Source: Acinetobacter sp. BY419
GTDB lineage: Bacteria; Pseudomonadota; Gammaproteobacteria; Pseudomonadales; Moraxellaceae
Assembly: GCF_019038395.1 (NCBI RefSeq)
Contig: NZ_JAGFXZ010000012.1
Coordinates: forward strand, 19,747 to 83,746
Reading direction: 5' to 3'
DNA length: 64,000 bases
The position numbers and the translations under genes were made by a program. Of the stretch, positions 20,580 through 30,358 are shown one piece after another (position 1 is the first letter of the stretch; each line of letters begins with the position of its first letter). The notes beneath the pieces were generated by a model, which worked only from the letters and a program-made list of their open reading frames with translations, did not search any database and was not told the origin of the DNA.

Positions 20580-21650
20580 ATGACGACCTTAAAAAATGAT
20601 CGTTTTCTGCGCGCATTGTTGCGTGAGCCTGTAGATGCTACACCAGTATGGATGATGCGTCAGGCTGGCCGTTATTTGCCTGAGTACCGTGAAACGCGTG
20701 CCAAGGCAGGAGATTTCCTTTCACTTTGCAAGAATACTGAACTGGCCTGTGAAGTGACCTTACAGCCTTTGCGCCGTTATGATCTGGATGCCGCGATTTT
20801 ATTCTCAGATATCTTGACGGTTCCCGATGCTCTGGGATTGGGACTGTATTTTGAAGCCGGTGAAGGTCCGAAATTTCACAAGACCATCCGTACCGAGCAG
20901 GATGTCGCGAATCTGCCTGCATTTAATGCCAAATCAGATCTGGATTATGTGATGAATGCAGTTTCGACCATTCGTTCAGCCTTGGGCGGCCAGGTTCCTC
21001 TAATTGGCTTCTCGGGCAGTCCATGGACGTTGGCAACGTATATGGTCGAAGGCGGTTCAAGCAAAGATTTCCGTTTTACCAAACAGATGATGTATGCGCA
21101 GCCTGAAGTTTTGCATGCTTTACTGGATCGTCTGGCTGATGCAGTCACTGAATATTTGAATGCGCAGATTGATGCAGGTGCGCAAGCGGTACAGATCTTT
21201 GATAGTTGGGGTGGGGCATTAGCACATCGTGAATATATCGAGTTCTCGCTGAACTATATGAAGAAGATTATCGCTGGTCTGCAACGTGAGAAAGATGGTC
21301 GCAAGATTCCGGTGATTCTGTTTACCAAAGGCGGTGGTCAGTGGTTGGAACCGATGATTACAACTGGTGCGGATGCCTTTGGTCTGGATTGGACCACGTC
21401 ATTACAGGTTGCGCGTCAAACGGTAGCAGGTCGTGCAGCACTACAGGGTAACCTGGACCCTGCAACTTTATATGGTTCATCAGAAACCATCATTAAAGCG
21501 ACCAAAGCCATGCTGGATGATGCCTATGCCAATGGTGAAAAAACCGGTTATGTGGCCAATCTGGGACATGGTATTACCCAGTGGGTCGATCCGGCCAATC
21601 CAAAGGCATTCATTGATACCGTACATGAGTATAGTGCCAAATATCTTTAG
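20580..21650 (+). CDS. hemE: Uroporphyrinogen decarboxylase
   Basis: A 356-residue cytoplasmic haem-pathway enzyme that removes four acetate carboxyls from uroporphyrinogen III. Family signatures are visible: [19 protein letters not shown] (residues 21-39), LFSDIL near 80 with the catalytic Asp, and [16 protein letters not shown] near 142. FDSWGGAL and the terminal GNLDP and LGHGI motifs follow. Length is normal. It is followed 10 nt later by the DUF817 gene, so they likely share a transcript. Confidence 0.97.
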   Translation: MTTLKNDRFLRALLREPVDATPVWMMRQAGRYLPEYRETRAKAGDFLSLCKNTELACEVTLQPLRRYDLDAAILFSDILTVPDALGLGLYFEAGEGPKFHKTIRTEQDVANLPAFNAKSDLDYVMNAVSTIRSALGGQVPLIGFSGSPWTLATYMVEGGSSKDFRFTKQMMYAQPEVLHALLDRLADAVTEYLNAQIDAGAQAVQIFDSWGGALAHREYIEFSLNYMKKIIAGLQREKDGRKIPVILFTKGGGQWLEPMITTGADAFGLDWTTSLQVARQTVAGRAALQGNLDPATLYGSSETIIKATKAMLDDAYANGEKTGYVANLGHGITQWVDPANPKAFIDTVHEYSAKYL

Positions 21651-21660
21651 GATGTAAACC

Positions 21661-22464
21661 TTGATCGATCTATTCAAATCAGGGTTTGAATTTACTTATA
21701 AGGCAGCTTCGGCTGCCTTATTTGGGATTTTACTCCTGCTCGCTTTTGCACTGACAGCTTCCATGGGCAGCGATCGTTTTTTTGGTTTTTACCGCTATGA
21801 CTATCTGTTGTTTTTTGCCTTGTTGATTCAGGTGGTACTGCTCTATACCAAACTGGAATCCTGGGCAGAAGCCAAAGTCATTGCGCTGTTTCATGTTATG
21901 GCCATGGTGATGGAAATCTTCCTGACCCATCCGGCAATTGCTTCCTGGTATTACCCACAACCCGCAGTATTTAAAATTATGACCGTGCCTTTATTTGCCG
22001 GTTTTATGTATTCTGCGGTCGGCAGTTTTTTTGCGCGTTCCTTGCGTTTATTTCAGGTGTCATTTGAAAAATTGCCACGTTTTAGCCATATGCTGGCCCT
22101 GGCAGTCTTGTCTTATATCAACTTCATGAGCAAGTTTTTTATGCCCGACTATCGCCTGATTCTATTTATCTGGAGCGTAGTGATGTTCTGGAAAACCAAA
22201 ATTCGCTTTCAGCTCAATCGACATACTTTTCAGTTGCCGATGTTGCCAGTATTGTTGGTTTTGGCATTTATTATCTGGATTGCCGAGAACATCAGTACCT
22301 TTTACCAGATCTGGCTCTACCCAAGCCAGATTGAACAGTGGCATATGGTGGGATGGGGCAAACTCGGGTCTTGGTATCTGTTGTTATTGCTGAGTCTGGT
22401 CTTGGTGTTAAAAATCTTGGGACAGCGTAATTCACAAGGCAATTGGACGCTCAAACAACAGTAA
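21661..22464 (+). CDS. DUF817 family integral membrane protein
   Basis: A 267-residue protein with about eight membrane helices and conserved aromatic loops (MDRFFGFYRYD-like segment near 37, WIAENISTFYQIWLYP near 205), matching the DUF817 (YoaT) family. It uses a TTG start preceded by AGGATGT nine bases away. It directly follows hemE. Function is unknown in the family; the position after hemE suggests only shared expression. Confidence 0.8.
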   Translation: MIDLFKSGFEFTYKAASAALFGILLLLAFALTASMGSDRFFGFYRYDYLLFFALLIQVVLLYTKLESWAEAKVIALFHVMAMVMEIFLTHPAIASWYYPQPAVFKIMTVPLFAGFMYSAVGSFFARSLRLFQVSFEKLPRFSHMLALAVLSYINFMSKFFMPDYRLILFIWSVVMFWKTKIRFQLNRHTFQLPMLPVLLVLAFIIWIAENISTFYQIWLYPSQIEQWHMVGWGKLGSWYLLLLLSLVLVLKILGQRNSQGNWTLKQQ

Positions 22465-22607
22465 AATTATTCAGGTTATGTTTATGTAAAGCATGTATTT
22501 TTTCGATTGCACCAAACTTGACTTATCGCTACTCTGCTGAGTATGTAATTTAAATTACATAATAAGCGTAATAACAAAGATTGCATGAGAATAATTGGAG
22601 AATAAAT

Positions 22608-23078
22608 ATGTTAAAAAAAATTATGCTGGCGGCAGTTTTGGCGACTGGTTCAGGTATGGCAATGGCTGACCAAGATGTCGGCTGTGGTGTCGGGAGTCAG
22701 GTATGGGCAGGTCAGTCTGGTATTATTCCTAAACTTTTAGCAGGGACCACCAACGTTCTTTTCACGAATCAGTGGCTCGGGATCACTTTTGGTACTTTGG
22801 GTTGTAACCAGGGCGGTACTGTAACTGCTCAAGTGGTGACCTTTACCAATGAAAATGCTGAAGCACTGGCGCGTGATATGGCAGTCGGTGAGGGTGAAAG
22901 CCTGAATGTACTGGCTGAACTTTTGAATATTAAATCTGAAGATAAAGCTCGTTTCTTTAGCGTTTCCAAGCAGAATTTCTCTGAAATCTATTCTGAGCAC
23001 AACCAGAATACGCTTCAAGTTCTAAGCTCATTACAAACGGTTATGGCCAAAGATGACGTCTTAAAATCTTACGTCTGA
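22608..23078 (+). CDS. DUF3015 family periplasmic protein
   Basis: A 156-residue exported protein. The signal peptide MLKKIMLAAVLATGSGMAMA is followed by a mature start DQDVGCGVGSQVW and a later GTLGCN, so two or more Cys could form a disulfide. I recognise the DUF3015 family by the VGCGVGSQVWAG start and the LFTNQWLGITFGTLGC segment. An in-frame ATG at 22581 exists, but GGAG seven bases before 22608 and the signal peptide favour the later start. It is followed by a terminator and then the DUF4105 gene, a pairing that I recall from Acinetobacter genomes. Confidence 0.82.
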   Translation: MLKKIMLAAVLATGSGMAMADQDVGCGVGSQVWAGQSGIIPKLLAGTTNVLFTNQWLGITFGTLGCNQGGTVTAQVVTFTNENAEALARDMAVGEGESLNVLAELLNIKSEDKARFFSVSKQNFSEIYSEHNQNTLQVLSSLQTVMAKDDVLKSYV

Positions 23079-23090
23079 TCCGCACTCTGA

Positions 23091-23117
23091 AAACCCTGCT
23101 GTCCTGGCAGGGTTTTC
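23091..23117 (+). terminator. Intrinsic terminator
   Basis: AAACCCTGC and GCAGGGTTT arms around a 7-nt loop, followed by TC-rich sequence, between the DUF3015 and DUF4105 genes. Confidence 0.8.
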
Positions 23118-23155
23118 TTATGAATAAAAGAAATTAATGAGAATAAGTTAACTGA

Positions 23156-25042
23156 ATGAAATATGCGTTCTTTCTGCTGGGTCTCGCATTCAGCCCTTTA
23201 AGTCTTGCCAGCGAAATTAATCCAGACATCCAGCATTATCTAGATCAGGCCGAAACTAAGCGTTTGCATCAGAGCACCACCTGGCAACGGCTTATGTATG
23301 CCACTGCAGAGGGACACAGTGAGGTAACCTACTCAGGTTATTTTCTGGCAGAACAGGGAAACACGAATTTAAAAAAAGAAATACAGCATAATATTCAGGC
23401 CTTATTCTCGACTGCAGAAGCAAATCAGTCCGTCCGCTGTAAGTTCCCGGCACGAAGCAGCTGGTTAATGCAGCAATTGAATATCTCGGAGCAACAATTG
23501 CCTGCGGTCAGTTGTCCAGATTTGGATAAATGGATAGGCGAGGTTAAGCCCTATCAGGCGACCCTGATTTATGCCACGGATTTTATGGGCAATCCCAGCT
23601 CGATGTTCGGACATACCTTATTACGGCTGGATCCTAAAGATCAGCAACAACTCAATCTGATTTCTTATGCAGTCAACTATGCAGCAACCGTCGATGGCAA
23701 TGACAACTGGTCATTTGCCTGGAAAGGACTGACCGGGCAATATCCGGGTGAATACTCACTGATGCCGTATTACCGCAAAGTAAAAGAATATGGTGACTTT
23801 GAAAGCCGCGATTTATGGGAATACGAATTAAATTTAAGTCCGCAAGAGACTAGATTTCTGGTACAGCATCTTTGGGAAATGCAACAGGTCAGTTTTCCTT
23901 ACTATTTTATCAATGATAATTGTGCATATCGTTTACTTGGGTTATTTGATCTGGTACGCCCTGAGTTGAATTTACAGCAACAGTTTAAGTCAGCCGCGAT
24001 TCCGATTGAAACGCTGAAAGTGGTAGAACAGCAGGGTTTGATCAAACAGAAAGTTTATCGTCCGGCTCTCGAAACTCAATTGCTGGCCCAGTCCAGACAG
24101 CATGGCAAAGTCCTGGCAAAGACTGCACATCAGCTGGCTTATGCAGAGACAGATACCATGTCTTCAATTTTGCAAGCTTATCCTGCAGAGGATCAGGCTA
24201 AAATTCTGGAAATGGCCTATGATCATTTATATCTGGATTTTCTCAGACAAAAAGTAGATGAATCATTTTCCCAGCCACGTTTCCGCACGTTATTGGGCTT
24301 AAGAAGTCAGCTGAATATCGAGAAACAGCGTAAAGCACCGGAACGTCCAAAAATAGATCCGGTACAAAGCCATCATGCACGCAATATCAGTATTCAGGCC
24401 GGACAGGTTCAAGGTGAATCCTTTGTCCAGCTTGGGCATCGGCAAGCCTATCATGACTTGATTGATCCGCAAGGCGGTTTTCGTACTGGCACACAGCTGC
24501 TGTTTCTGGATGGTGGCTTGCAATATCGTGACAGTGAACTCAAACTGGAACATTTGGATCTATTTACCGTCAATTCCTATAACCCGGTGAATCCGTTTAA
24601 TACCCCATTATCCTGGGGCTTTAATCTGGGCTGGAAACAGGAAGCACTAGATGCGCATGGTCAGTTTAGTGAAAATAAACAACATGGCGTCGCCAGTCTA
24701 AAAACCCAAGTGGGTTATAGTGTGGCAAATGCGAGCCGTGAACATCTGTGTTATGCACAAATGCAAAGTCAGGTTCAGGTAGCTAAAGCACTCGATCAGG
24801 GGTGGCGTGTGGGTCTCGGTCCTACTATAGGTTGCCAGAATATCTGGAATGATCAGATCAATAGCCTGGTACAAGTAGAGCTTCCTTATTGGGAAGATTC
24901 GCATAGCTGGCATCTGAAGCTGAATACCCAATTTCAATATGCTTTTACTCCACAAAATGCGATTCGCTTGTCGTGGGAGTATCAGCAGCAACACGCTAAA
25001 GACTGGGATCAATGGAGTCTGGGGCTGATCCGTTATTTCTAA
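23156..25042 (+). CDS. DUF4105 family envelope protein with C-terminal barrel-like region
   Basis: A 628-residue exported protein with signal peptide ending in LSLAS near 19. The central DUF4105 domain (about 130-290) has DFMGNPSSMFGHTLLRLD near 143-160 and YFINDNCAYRLLG near 250. Its His and Cys look like a possible thiol-type catalytic pair, but this is inference. The C-terminal 230 residues alternate hydrophobic and polar residues and end in Phe (LGLIRYF), typical of an outer-membrane beta-barrel. It is probably an outer-membrane or periplasmic enzyme acting on envelope material. Confidence 0.8.
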   Translation: MKYAFFLLGLAFSPLSLASEINPDIQHYLDQAETKRLHQSTTWQRLMYATAEGHSEVTYSGYFLAEQGNTNLKKEIQHNIQALFSTAEANQSVRCKFPARSSWLMQQLNISEQQLPAVSCPDLDKWIGEVKPYQATLIYATDFMGNPSSMFGHTLLRLDPKDQQQLNLISYAVNYAATVDGNDNWSFAWKGLTGQYPGEYSLMPYYRKVKEYGDFESRDLWEYELNLSPQETRFLVQHLWEMQQVSFPYYFINDNCAYRLLGLFDLVRPELNLQQQFKSAAIPIETLKVVEQQGLIKQKVYRPALETQLLAQSRQHGKVLAKTAHQLAYAETDTMSSILQAYPAEDQAKILEMAYDHLYLDFLRQKVDESFSQPRFRTLLGLRSQLNIEKQRKAPERPKIDPVQSHHARNISIQAGQVQGESFVQLGHRQAYHDLIDPQGGFRTGTQLLFLDGGLQYRDSELKLEHLDLFTVNSYNPVNPFNTPLSWGFNLGWKQEALDAHGQFSENKQHGVASLKTQVGYSVANASREHLCYAQMQSQVQVAKALDQGWRVGLGPTIGCQNIWNDQINSLVQVELPYWEDSHSWHLKLNTQFQYAFTPQNAIRLSWEYQQQHAKDWDQWSLGLIRYF

Positions 25043-25224
25043 ATAGGGTTCAGGACTAAAATAAATATCAGTATTTCAATGACCTGTTCATGAAGCTTTA
25101 CGTCTGGGTAATCGATAAGCAGCATTAAAATAATCTTATCGATATTTAAGTTAAATCCCCTTAATTTTGCTATATTTATCACATAATATTAGTGCAAATT
25201 ACAGTGTATTGGGGAATGGGTTGT

Positions 25225-26622
25225 ATGAATAATGAATGCATGGCAATGCTGGCCGAGCAGTGGAAGCATATCTGTCAGAATTATTCATCAGATAACCTAT
25301 TACATGCTTTCCAGTTTATTCAAGATCATTCGCTGGTGCTGGTCGAAGAGTTTTATAAAAATATGCTGCTCGAAGCAGAAGCATCACAGTATTTTACTGA
25401 TGATCTGATCCAGCAGCGCTTACGCGATACTTTAAACCAGTGGCTGTTAGAAAGTTTTAGTGTAGCAATCAATAAACGCTATATCGAAGCGGTACAAAAA
25501 CAAAATATCGTTGGACATGTGCATGCGCGCGTGGGAATTCCATCGTGGCTGATCATGCGGGGTATTCGCGAAATCGAACGTAAAATGTTTGAATTGCTGA
25601 GTCTAAACCCCCAGCCAAACATGCTTACCACCTGTAGTTATATTATACAAATCATGGGGTTTGCTACAGAAATTATGTGTCGCTCTTATGAGGCCAAAAC
25701 AGCCATGAATCAGGAAATCAAACACAGCTATCGTGTTTTTTCAGCGATGCAGGATGTGGCAGTTCAAAAAGATAAACAGCGCAGCTCATTGCTGGACTGG
25801 GAAAATGAGCTGATGTTCAAGGTCTTTTCCGAGCATGAAAAACTGAATCATCCGATGCTGTCCAAGTCCGAATTCGGTTTATGGTTTATCCATAAAGCAT
25901 CTTATGCTTTTACCGGTTCAGATCAGGTCGATTTAATTATTGAGCGGATTTATCAGGTCGATGAACTTAATCAGGCCATGATGGACTGCACTGATAAAAA
26001 TAATGTTCTGGGACTGATTCAACAAATCCGTGACTTAAATCGTGAGATCCAATTGCTGGTCGACCAGTTATTCCAGGTCGCAGAATATATTGAATCTGGT
26101 AATGATTCATTGACCCAGCTATTAAATCGCCGTTATTTAAATACGGTGATTTCACGTGAAATTACCTTTTCCCGCAAGAACCATACTCCCTTGTCTTTAC
26201 TTGCGATTGATGCCGATTTCTTTAAAAGCATAAATGACAAATTTGGGCATGCGACAGGTGATCTGGCGCTAAAATTTATTTCTGAAGCGCTGCAAAAATA
26301 CAGTCAGGGTAGTGACTATGCTTTTCGGGTCGGTGGTGAAGAATTCTTATTATTGCTGGTCGATACGGATGAGCAACGTGCCCTGAATATTGCTGAAAGT
26401 ATTCGTAAATATGTTGAAAATGGCATGATTAGCACGGCGCAAGGACAGCAGTTTAAAATTACAATCAGTATTGGATGCGCGCTCTATGATGGACATCCGG
26501 ATTATCAGCGATTTTTGGATGCGGCAGATGCGGCACTGTATATGGCGAAAAATACTGGCCGTAACCGGGTGTATGTGGCACAGCAGCCTTTAAATCCTGC
26601 CGGACAGCAACTATCAGTCTAG
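25225..26622 (+). CDS. Globin-coupled diguanylate cyclase (DosC-like)
   Basis: A 465-residue soluble oxygen-sensing cyclase. The N-terminal protoglobin (about 10-160) has VGHVHARVGIPSWLIMRG near 98, in which one His is the likely proximal haem ligand. A helical linker (160-300) and a GGDEF domain with FRVGGEEFLLL near 371-381 follow. The I-site RxxD is absent (GSD instead), so product inhibition may be weak. The open frame extends upstream to a GTG at 25192. The ATG at 25225 has GGGGA nine bases before it and is preferred. The likely output is c-di-GMP according to haem gas occupancy. Confidence 0.88.
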   Translation: MNNECMAMLAEQWKHICQNYSSDNLLHAFQFIQDHSLVLVEEFYKNMLLEAEASQYFTDDLIQQRLRDTLNQWLLESFSVAINKRYIEAVQKQNIVGHVHARVGIPSWLIMRGIREIERKMFELLSLNPQPNMLTTCSYIIQIMGFATEIMCRSYEAKTAMNQEIKHSYRVFSAMQDVAVQKDKQRSSLLDWENELMFKVFSEHEKLNHPMLSKSEFGLWFIHKASYAFTGSDQVDLIIERIYQVDELNQAMMDCTDKNNVLGLIQQIRDLNREIQLLVDQLFQVAEYIESGNDSLTQLLNRRYLNTVISREITFSRKNHTPLSLLAIDADFFKSINDKFGHATGDLALKFISEALQKYSQGSDYAFRVGGEEFLLLLVDTDEQRALNIAESIRKYVENGMISTAQGQQFKITISIGCALYDGHPDYQRFLDAADAALYMAKNTGRNRVYVAQQPLNPAGQQLSV

Positions 26623-26636
26623 CTCGAAAATAGTTA

Positions 26637-27194
26637 TCATCCGGCAATGTGTTGCTGGATAAACTCCTGAAAATTTTCCTTTTGCTGTATATAGTCGGGA
26701 TGATTTTTAGCTTCATCCCATTTCTGTTTAAAAATTTTGGCAGCCGCAGCCTTGACCGGATCTTCGTGACTACGGGGTAGTTCTGAACGGCCATGCGCAC
26801 CGCTTAAGCCTTTTTTGTCGTCTGGAACCGGCCCATCGTATTTTTTGCCACCTTTATGGTTGGCATAACGTCGGGCACGGGTATAGCCCATCTGTAAAAA
26901 CTTGCGTGCCATGTCCGCACCGACAAAATCCTCTTGTTTTAAATATTCCAAGAAAAGCTGATAAATCTTGTCACTGCTGGCTTGAGCTTTTTCTTCATCG
27001 GCAAAACGCCAGTGTGGCAGAATTTCTGATTTATAAGGCTCAACCAGCAACACGCCTTGTTCGCCACGCCCAATCCGATACAACTCTGGCCGTTTGCGAA
27101 AATTAATCTTTTCAAAGTCCAGAGAATAATCAAAACTATTTGATACCACACGTGACTGACGCTTTGGTGGCGGCTTTTTGGCGGATAAGCTCAT
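26637..27194 (-). CDS. DUF4385 family protein
   Basis: A 185-residue cytoplasmic protein, very basic and rich in Lys/Arg at the start. The core YRIGRGEQGVLLVEPYKSEILPHWRF (residues 40-65) and the MARKFLQMGYTRARRYANHKGGKKY segment are the recognisable parts of DUF4385. No catalytic site is evident; the basic composition suggests nucleic-acid contact. It converges with the globin-coupled cyclase 14 nt away. Confidence 0.82.
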   Translation of the reverse strand: MSLSAKKPPPKRQSRVVSNSFDYSLDFEKINFRKRPELYRIGRGEQGVLLVEPYKSEILPHWRFADEEKAQASSDKIYQLFLEYLKQEDFVGADMARKFLQMGYTRARRYANHKGGKKYDGPVPDDKKGLSGAHGRSELPRSHEDPVKAAAAKIFKQKWDEAKNHPDYIQQKENFQEFIQQHIAG

Positions 27195-27284
27195 AGTGAG
27201 GCCTTTCTCTTATATTGAATGTCACTCAATAAATAATTCAATGAAAACATAAAAATATTTAAAAATTAAATATCAAGATTCTGA

Positions 27285-27306
27285 AAAGCCCCGGTCACGG
27301 GGCTTT
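27285..27306. terminator. Intrinsic terminator of the Lys-rich gene
   Basis: AAAGCCCC-GGTCAC-GGGGCTTT perfect hairpin, four bases past the leftward stop codon. Confidence 0.8.
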
Positions 27307-27310
27307 AATT

Positions 27311-27748
27311 TTACTTAGACTTTTTAGAACTGGTTTTTGAAGCTTTAGCCTTGGTCGACTTGCTCTTAGAGGATGTACTAGACTGCTTCTTGGCAGGTGC
27401 TGATTTTTTCGAAGAAGACTTTTTCACTTTTGTGTCGTCATCTTTGCTCTTGTTACTACTTTTTGCTTTGGCCGGTTTTTTCGCGGAAGACGTTTTTTGG
27501 TCTTTCGCTTTATCGCTGGCTTTTGAACTTGCGCTTTTCTTCGCTTTCACTTTTTCATCTTTGCTGGCATTCTCTTTTTTAGAAGATGCCGCTTTAGATT
27601 TACTGCTTTCAGCCTTTTTGCTGACTTTGCGATCACTGTCTTTGTCACTGCTCTTGGTGGATTTTTTCAGCTTTTCATCCTGAGTCTTTTTTATGGTTTT
27701 TGCTGATTTTTTGCTGTCTTTCGCCTGGTTGTTTTTGCTATTCGCCAT
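27311..27748 (-). CDS. Lys/Ser/Ala-rich low-complexity protein
   Basis: A 145-residue protein composed almost wholly of Lys, Ser, Ala, Asp and Thr, with many KKSS, SSKK and KAKS blocks. It resembles histone H1-like C-terminal tails and is predicted to be disordered and strongly basic. It has no hydrophobic core or signal peptide. Binding to DNA or another polyanion is an inference from charge. A strong AAGGAAAG site supports the ATG at 27748; an upstream Met at 27769 is possible. The antisense strand is open over much of this gene because of the composition, and I regard that as a shadow. Confidence 0.7.
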   Translation of the reverse strand: MANSKNNQAKDSKKSAKTIKKTQDEKLKKSTKSSDKDSDRKVSKKAESSKSKAASSKKENASKDEKVKAKKSASSKASDKAKDQKTSSAKKPAKAKSSNKSKDDDTKVKKSSSKKSAPAKKQSSTSSKSKSTKAKASKTSSKKSK

Positions 27749-27769
27749 GGTTACTTTCCTTATCATCAT

Positions 27770-28038
27770 TAAAAATCAATTAGAAAGATATAAAGCGTGT
27801 TGCTGTATATCAACTTCAATTCACTCTAAAGGGAGAGTGACAGGATTGAAATTTTATCGTGTATCTAAATGTAGGCTTGTTGCAAAGACAAGCAGACCTT
27901 GTTTAGCTTCGAGTATAAGTAATGCAAATTTACCCAGTTATCTATTCAGTCCATCTATTTCTCGGTCAGGTTTAGGCCATATAAATTTAATATATTCAAA
28001 TATTTTAAGCTTTATAAACATAAGAACCGGAAATTAAA
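27770..28038. other. Intergenic region, no gene seen
   Basis: About 270 AT-rich bases between the Lys-rich gene and the folE terminator. Two small hairpins are present (CACTCT/AGAGTG near 27830 and GCTTGT/ACAAGC near 27882), without coding potential or a recognised RNA. Confidence 0.4.
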
Positions 28039-28060
28039 AAACCCCGAATGATCGGGGTTT
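28039..28060. terminator. Intrinsic terminator of folE
   Basis: AAACCCCGA-ATGA-TCGGGGTTT perfect hairpin flanked by A- and T-runs. Confidence 0.85.
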
Positions 28061-28081
28061 TATGTATTGATTTTTTAAGGC

Positions 28082-28636
28082 TTAGTAGCTTTCTGGAACT
28101 GCACTTAAAAATTCACGACGTGTTTCTTTATCGGTTTTAAAATCCCCAATAAAAGACACCGTCCGTGTGGTTGATTCCTGTTTACCGACACCACGCATCA
28201 TCATGCACATATGTGCAGAGTCAATGACCACGGCGACACCACGTGCTTTGGTGATTTCGGCAACGGCTTCTGCAATTTGCTGGGTCAGATTTTCCTGAAT
28301 TTGCAAGCGGCGCGCAAACATCTCAGTAATGCGGGCAAATTTGGACAAGCCTAAAACATGACCTTCCGGCAAATAGGCAACATGTACACGACCATAAAAT
28401 GGCAATAAATGATGTTCGCAGAGCGAATAAAATTCGATGTTTTTGACCAGTACCATTTCACGGTTGTCAGAAGGGAAGACCGCTTTGTTGGTTACTTCTT
28501 CAAGTGTCTGGCTATAACCCGAGGTTAAATATGAAAATGCTTTCGCAGCGCGCACAGGCGTATCTTGGAGACCAGGGCGACTTAGATCTTCGCCAACGGC
28601 AGTAAGAATGTTTGCGTAGGATTGCTGCATAGTCAT
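28082..28636 (-). CDS. folE: GTP cyclohydrolase I
   Basis: A 184-residue homodecameric enzyme converting GTP to dihydroneopterin triphosphate, first step of folate synthesis. The zinc and catalytic motifs are present: [12 protein letters not shown] near 71-82 (Cys and His ligands), GLSKFARI near 96, and [12 protein letters not shown] near 141-152 with the second Cys. Length is slightly below the E. coli enzyme but typical for the short form. Met3 is an alternative start. Confidence 0.96.
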   Translation of the reverse strand: MTMQQSYANILTAVGEDLSRPGLQDTPVRAAKAFSYLTSGYSQTLEEVTNKAVFPSDNREMVLVKNIEFYSLCEHHLLPFYGRVHVAYLPEGHVLGLSKFARITEMFARRLQIQENLTQQIAEAVAEITKARGVAVVIDSAHMCMMMRGVGKQESTTRTVSFIGDFKTDKETRREFLSAVPESY

Positions 28637-28723
28637 ATGACGTATTCACTTAAACTGAGAATGAACAAGGACGGCATTGTAGCAGAAAACTTTTACAATG
28701 CCTTGTTTTGAGGCTAAAACCGT

Positions 28724-29407
28724 CTACTGTTTGAACTTTGGATTCTTTTCTGCACGTTTAAGCAGAACCAATACCGCACCGGTACCACCCTGTTTTTCAG
28801 GTGCGCTGACAAATGCCAAAACATCACGATGTTGACGCAGCCAGCCGTTGACATAGGTTTTTAAAACTGCTTCCGGGCCTTTACCATGCACGATCTTAAT
28901 CACGTTCTGGTTTTCGTCTTTGGCGATTTGAATAATCTGCAGCACCGCTTGACGCGCTTCTTCCACGGTACAGCCATGCAGATCGACAGCTTCAAACCAG
29001 CGCAAGTTACCGGCTTTTAAGTCTTCAAATACTTTATGCTGCAAGGTGGCAATGCGATAGCTCAAGTTGGCCTGACTCCCGACAGGATTAAGCATGGCCT
29101 GAGTATCCGATAATGCCATTGTATCGGTTTCCATCGGACCGGTGGCCGCTGCACGCTTTGCCAGAACGTGTGCATCCGGCTTTTTCTTGCGTGGCTTGTC
29201 CAGTTGAACCGTATTTCCTGATTCAATTTTTTGCACGCTCTGCATTTGTTTGCGGAATAATTCGAGTTCTTCTAAAGCCTCTTGCTCGACAGTCTTTTCA
29301 ACAGGTGCAGCAACGACCGCAGAGGTATGCGGCTGTGTAATTTGCTTCTTAAAAGATTTCAGCAGGTTGTACTGATCTTTAGATAATGAAGAATCGTGTT
29401 TACTCAT
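28724..29407 (-). CDS. Smr domain endonuclease-like protein
   Basis: A 227-residue protein with a disordered, charged N-terminus and a C-terminal Smr domain (about 135-220). Visible are AVDLHGCTVEEARQAV near 140, IVHGKGPEAVLKTYVNGWL near 172, and GGTGAVLVLLKR at the end. Smr domains nick or cleave nucleic acids or act in ribosome rescue (SmrB type); the DLHG Asp/His and HGKG His are the candidate catalytic residues. It is likely cytoplasmic and monocistronic. Confidence 0.88.
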   Translation of the reverse strand: MSKHDSSLSKDQYNLLKSFKKQITQPHTSAVVAAPVEKTVEQEALEELELFRKQMQSVQKIESGNTVQLDKPRKKKPDAHVLAKRAAATGPMETDTMALSDTQAMLNPVGSQANLSYRIATLQHKVFEDLKAGNLRWFEAVDLHGCTVEEARQAVLQIIQIAKDENQNVIKIVHGKGPEAVLKTYVNGWLRQHRDVLAFVSAPEKQGGTGAVLVLLKRAEKNPKFKQ

Positions 29408-29660
29408 AATGTAAAAACAAGGGAGGTGCGGAATTTAAAAGAATTATAGTCTGAAAATAGATAAAGGAGAAATGAAATGCATTCATGGACATCCATCGTA
29501 AAATTCCAGCTTTCAATCCCGGACTCATGTATCACCATTGAGCCAATTATCTATCAATGATAGAAAGCTATTCATTGATTTTTTAATTTTATAGGTTAAA
29601 CGATTGCCTCTACAGAGAATATCTTCTTAAATATAACAACATGATACCTAGAAATAAAAG

Positions 29661-30089
29661 ATGAATTATTCCGGCAGTTGTTGGTGTGACGAAGTAAAGT
29701 TTAGGGTGAATACAGAGATTCATAGCACGTATCACTGTCACTGCAGTTTATGTCGAAAACAGAGCGGGACAGCCGCCAATGCAGCGACTTTAGTGAATAT
29801 TCAGAATTTTGAATGGACTGCTGGATCGTCCTTTATTTTATATTATCGGAAAGATACTGGATTTAGCTCTCATTTTTGCTAGTGCTGAGGCTCCCCCGTA
29901 CCCAATCAAGTAGGCACCACTGCATTTATATGGATTCCTTTAGGGTTATTAGATGCGAGACCTAGGATTCTAAAGAAATTGAATTTTTGCCTGAGCTCTA
30001 AAATAGAGTGGGCGGATGAAATCAAGGTAGATAAAAGCTATACCGGGGTGCCAGAGTTTGAAAAATTAAAATACTGTTTTGATCAGTAG
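29661..30089 (+). pseudogene. GFA-family (glutathione-dependent formaldehyde-activating-like) pseudogene
   Basis: A frame of 143 codons that reads as one GFA-family protein except for two internal stops, TAG at codon 74 (29880) and TGA at codon 76 (29886). The N-terminal part has the zinc motifs GSCWCDEV and YHCHCSLCRKQSG. The downstream part continues in the same frame with GSPVPNQVGTTAFIWIP and ends ...YCFDQ. The expected motif FCSECGSP reads FC-stop-C-stop-GSP, so the damage falls on the last zinc Cys. Without those stops the length would be normal (about 142 residues). No net frameshift is needed. Confidence 0.72.
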
Positions 30090-30303
30090 ACTTAGCTTTC
30101 AGGTATAGAAAATGTATAGGTCATATGGATATATGAAAGTACAAGATTATATTTTAGAGCACAGGCTCAAAGTGCAGGGGCTCGTTTCGAGGCAGTACTT
30201 TGTCAATCTTCGCCTGTTTTATTTCCACTCTCTTTAGTTCTGCTTAAAACAATTGCAATGTAATTTGAGTTTATCTGCTTGTGAAACTTTGCTGAATAAA
30301 ATT

Positions 30304-30334
30304 AAAAAGCCCAATTCTGAGATTGGGCTTTTTT
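30304..30334. terminator. Intrinsic terminator of the trp genes
   Basis: AAAAAGCCCAAT-TCTGAG-ATTGGGCTTTTT hairpin, ending leftward transcription after trpC. Confidence 0.85.
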
Positions 30335-30358
30335 AATGCTTAGGTGAGAATTTACATT

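Noticed and set aside
27351..27683. Plus-strand open frame opposite the Lys-rich gene
   Set aside because: It is Leu/Phe-rich only because it is the complement of Lys/Ser codons, and it has no ribosome site. It is a shadow.
29477..29560. 27-codon frame after AAGGAGA upstream of the GFA pseudogene
   Set aside because: Short, with no leader-peptide pattern or following attenuator. It is probably chance.
29880..29888. TGA at a Cys position of the GFA gene as a selenocysteine codon
   Set aside because: A TAG lies two codons earlier in the same frame, and no SECIS-like hairpin was seen directly downstream. Gene decay is simpler.
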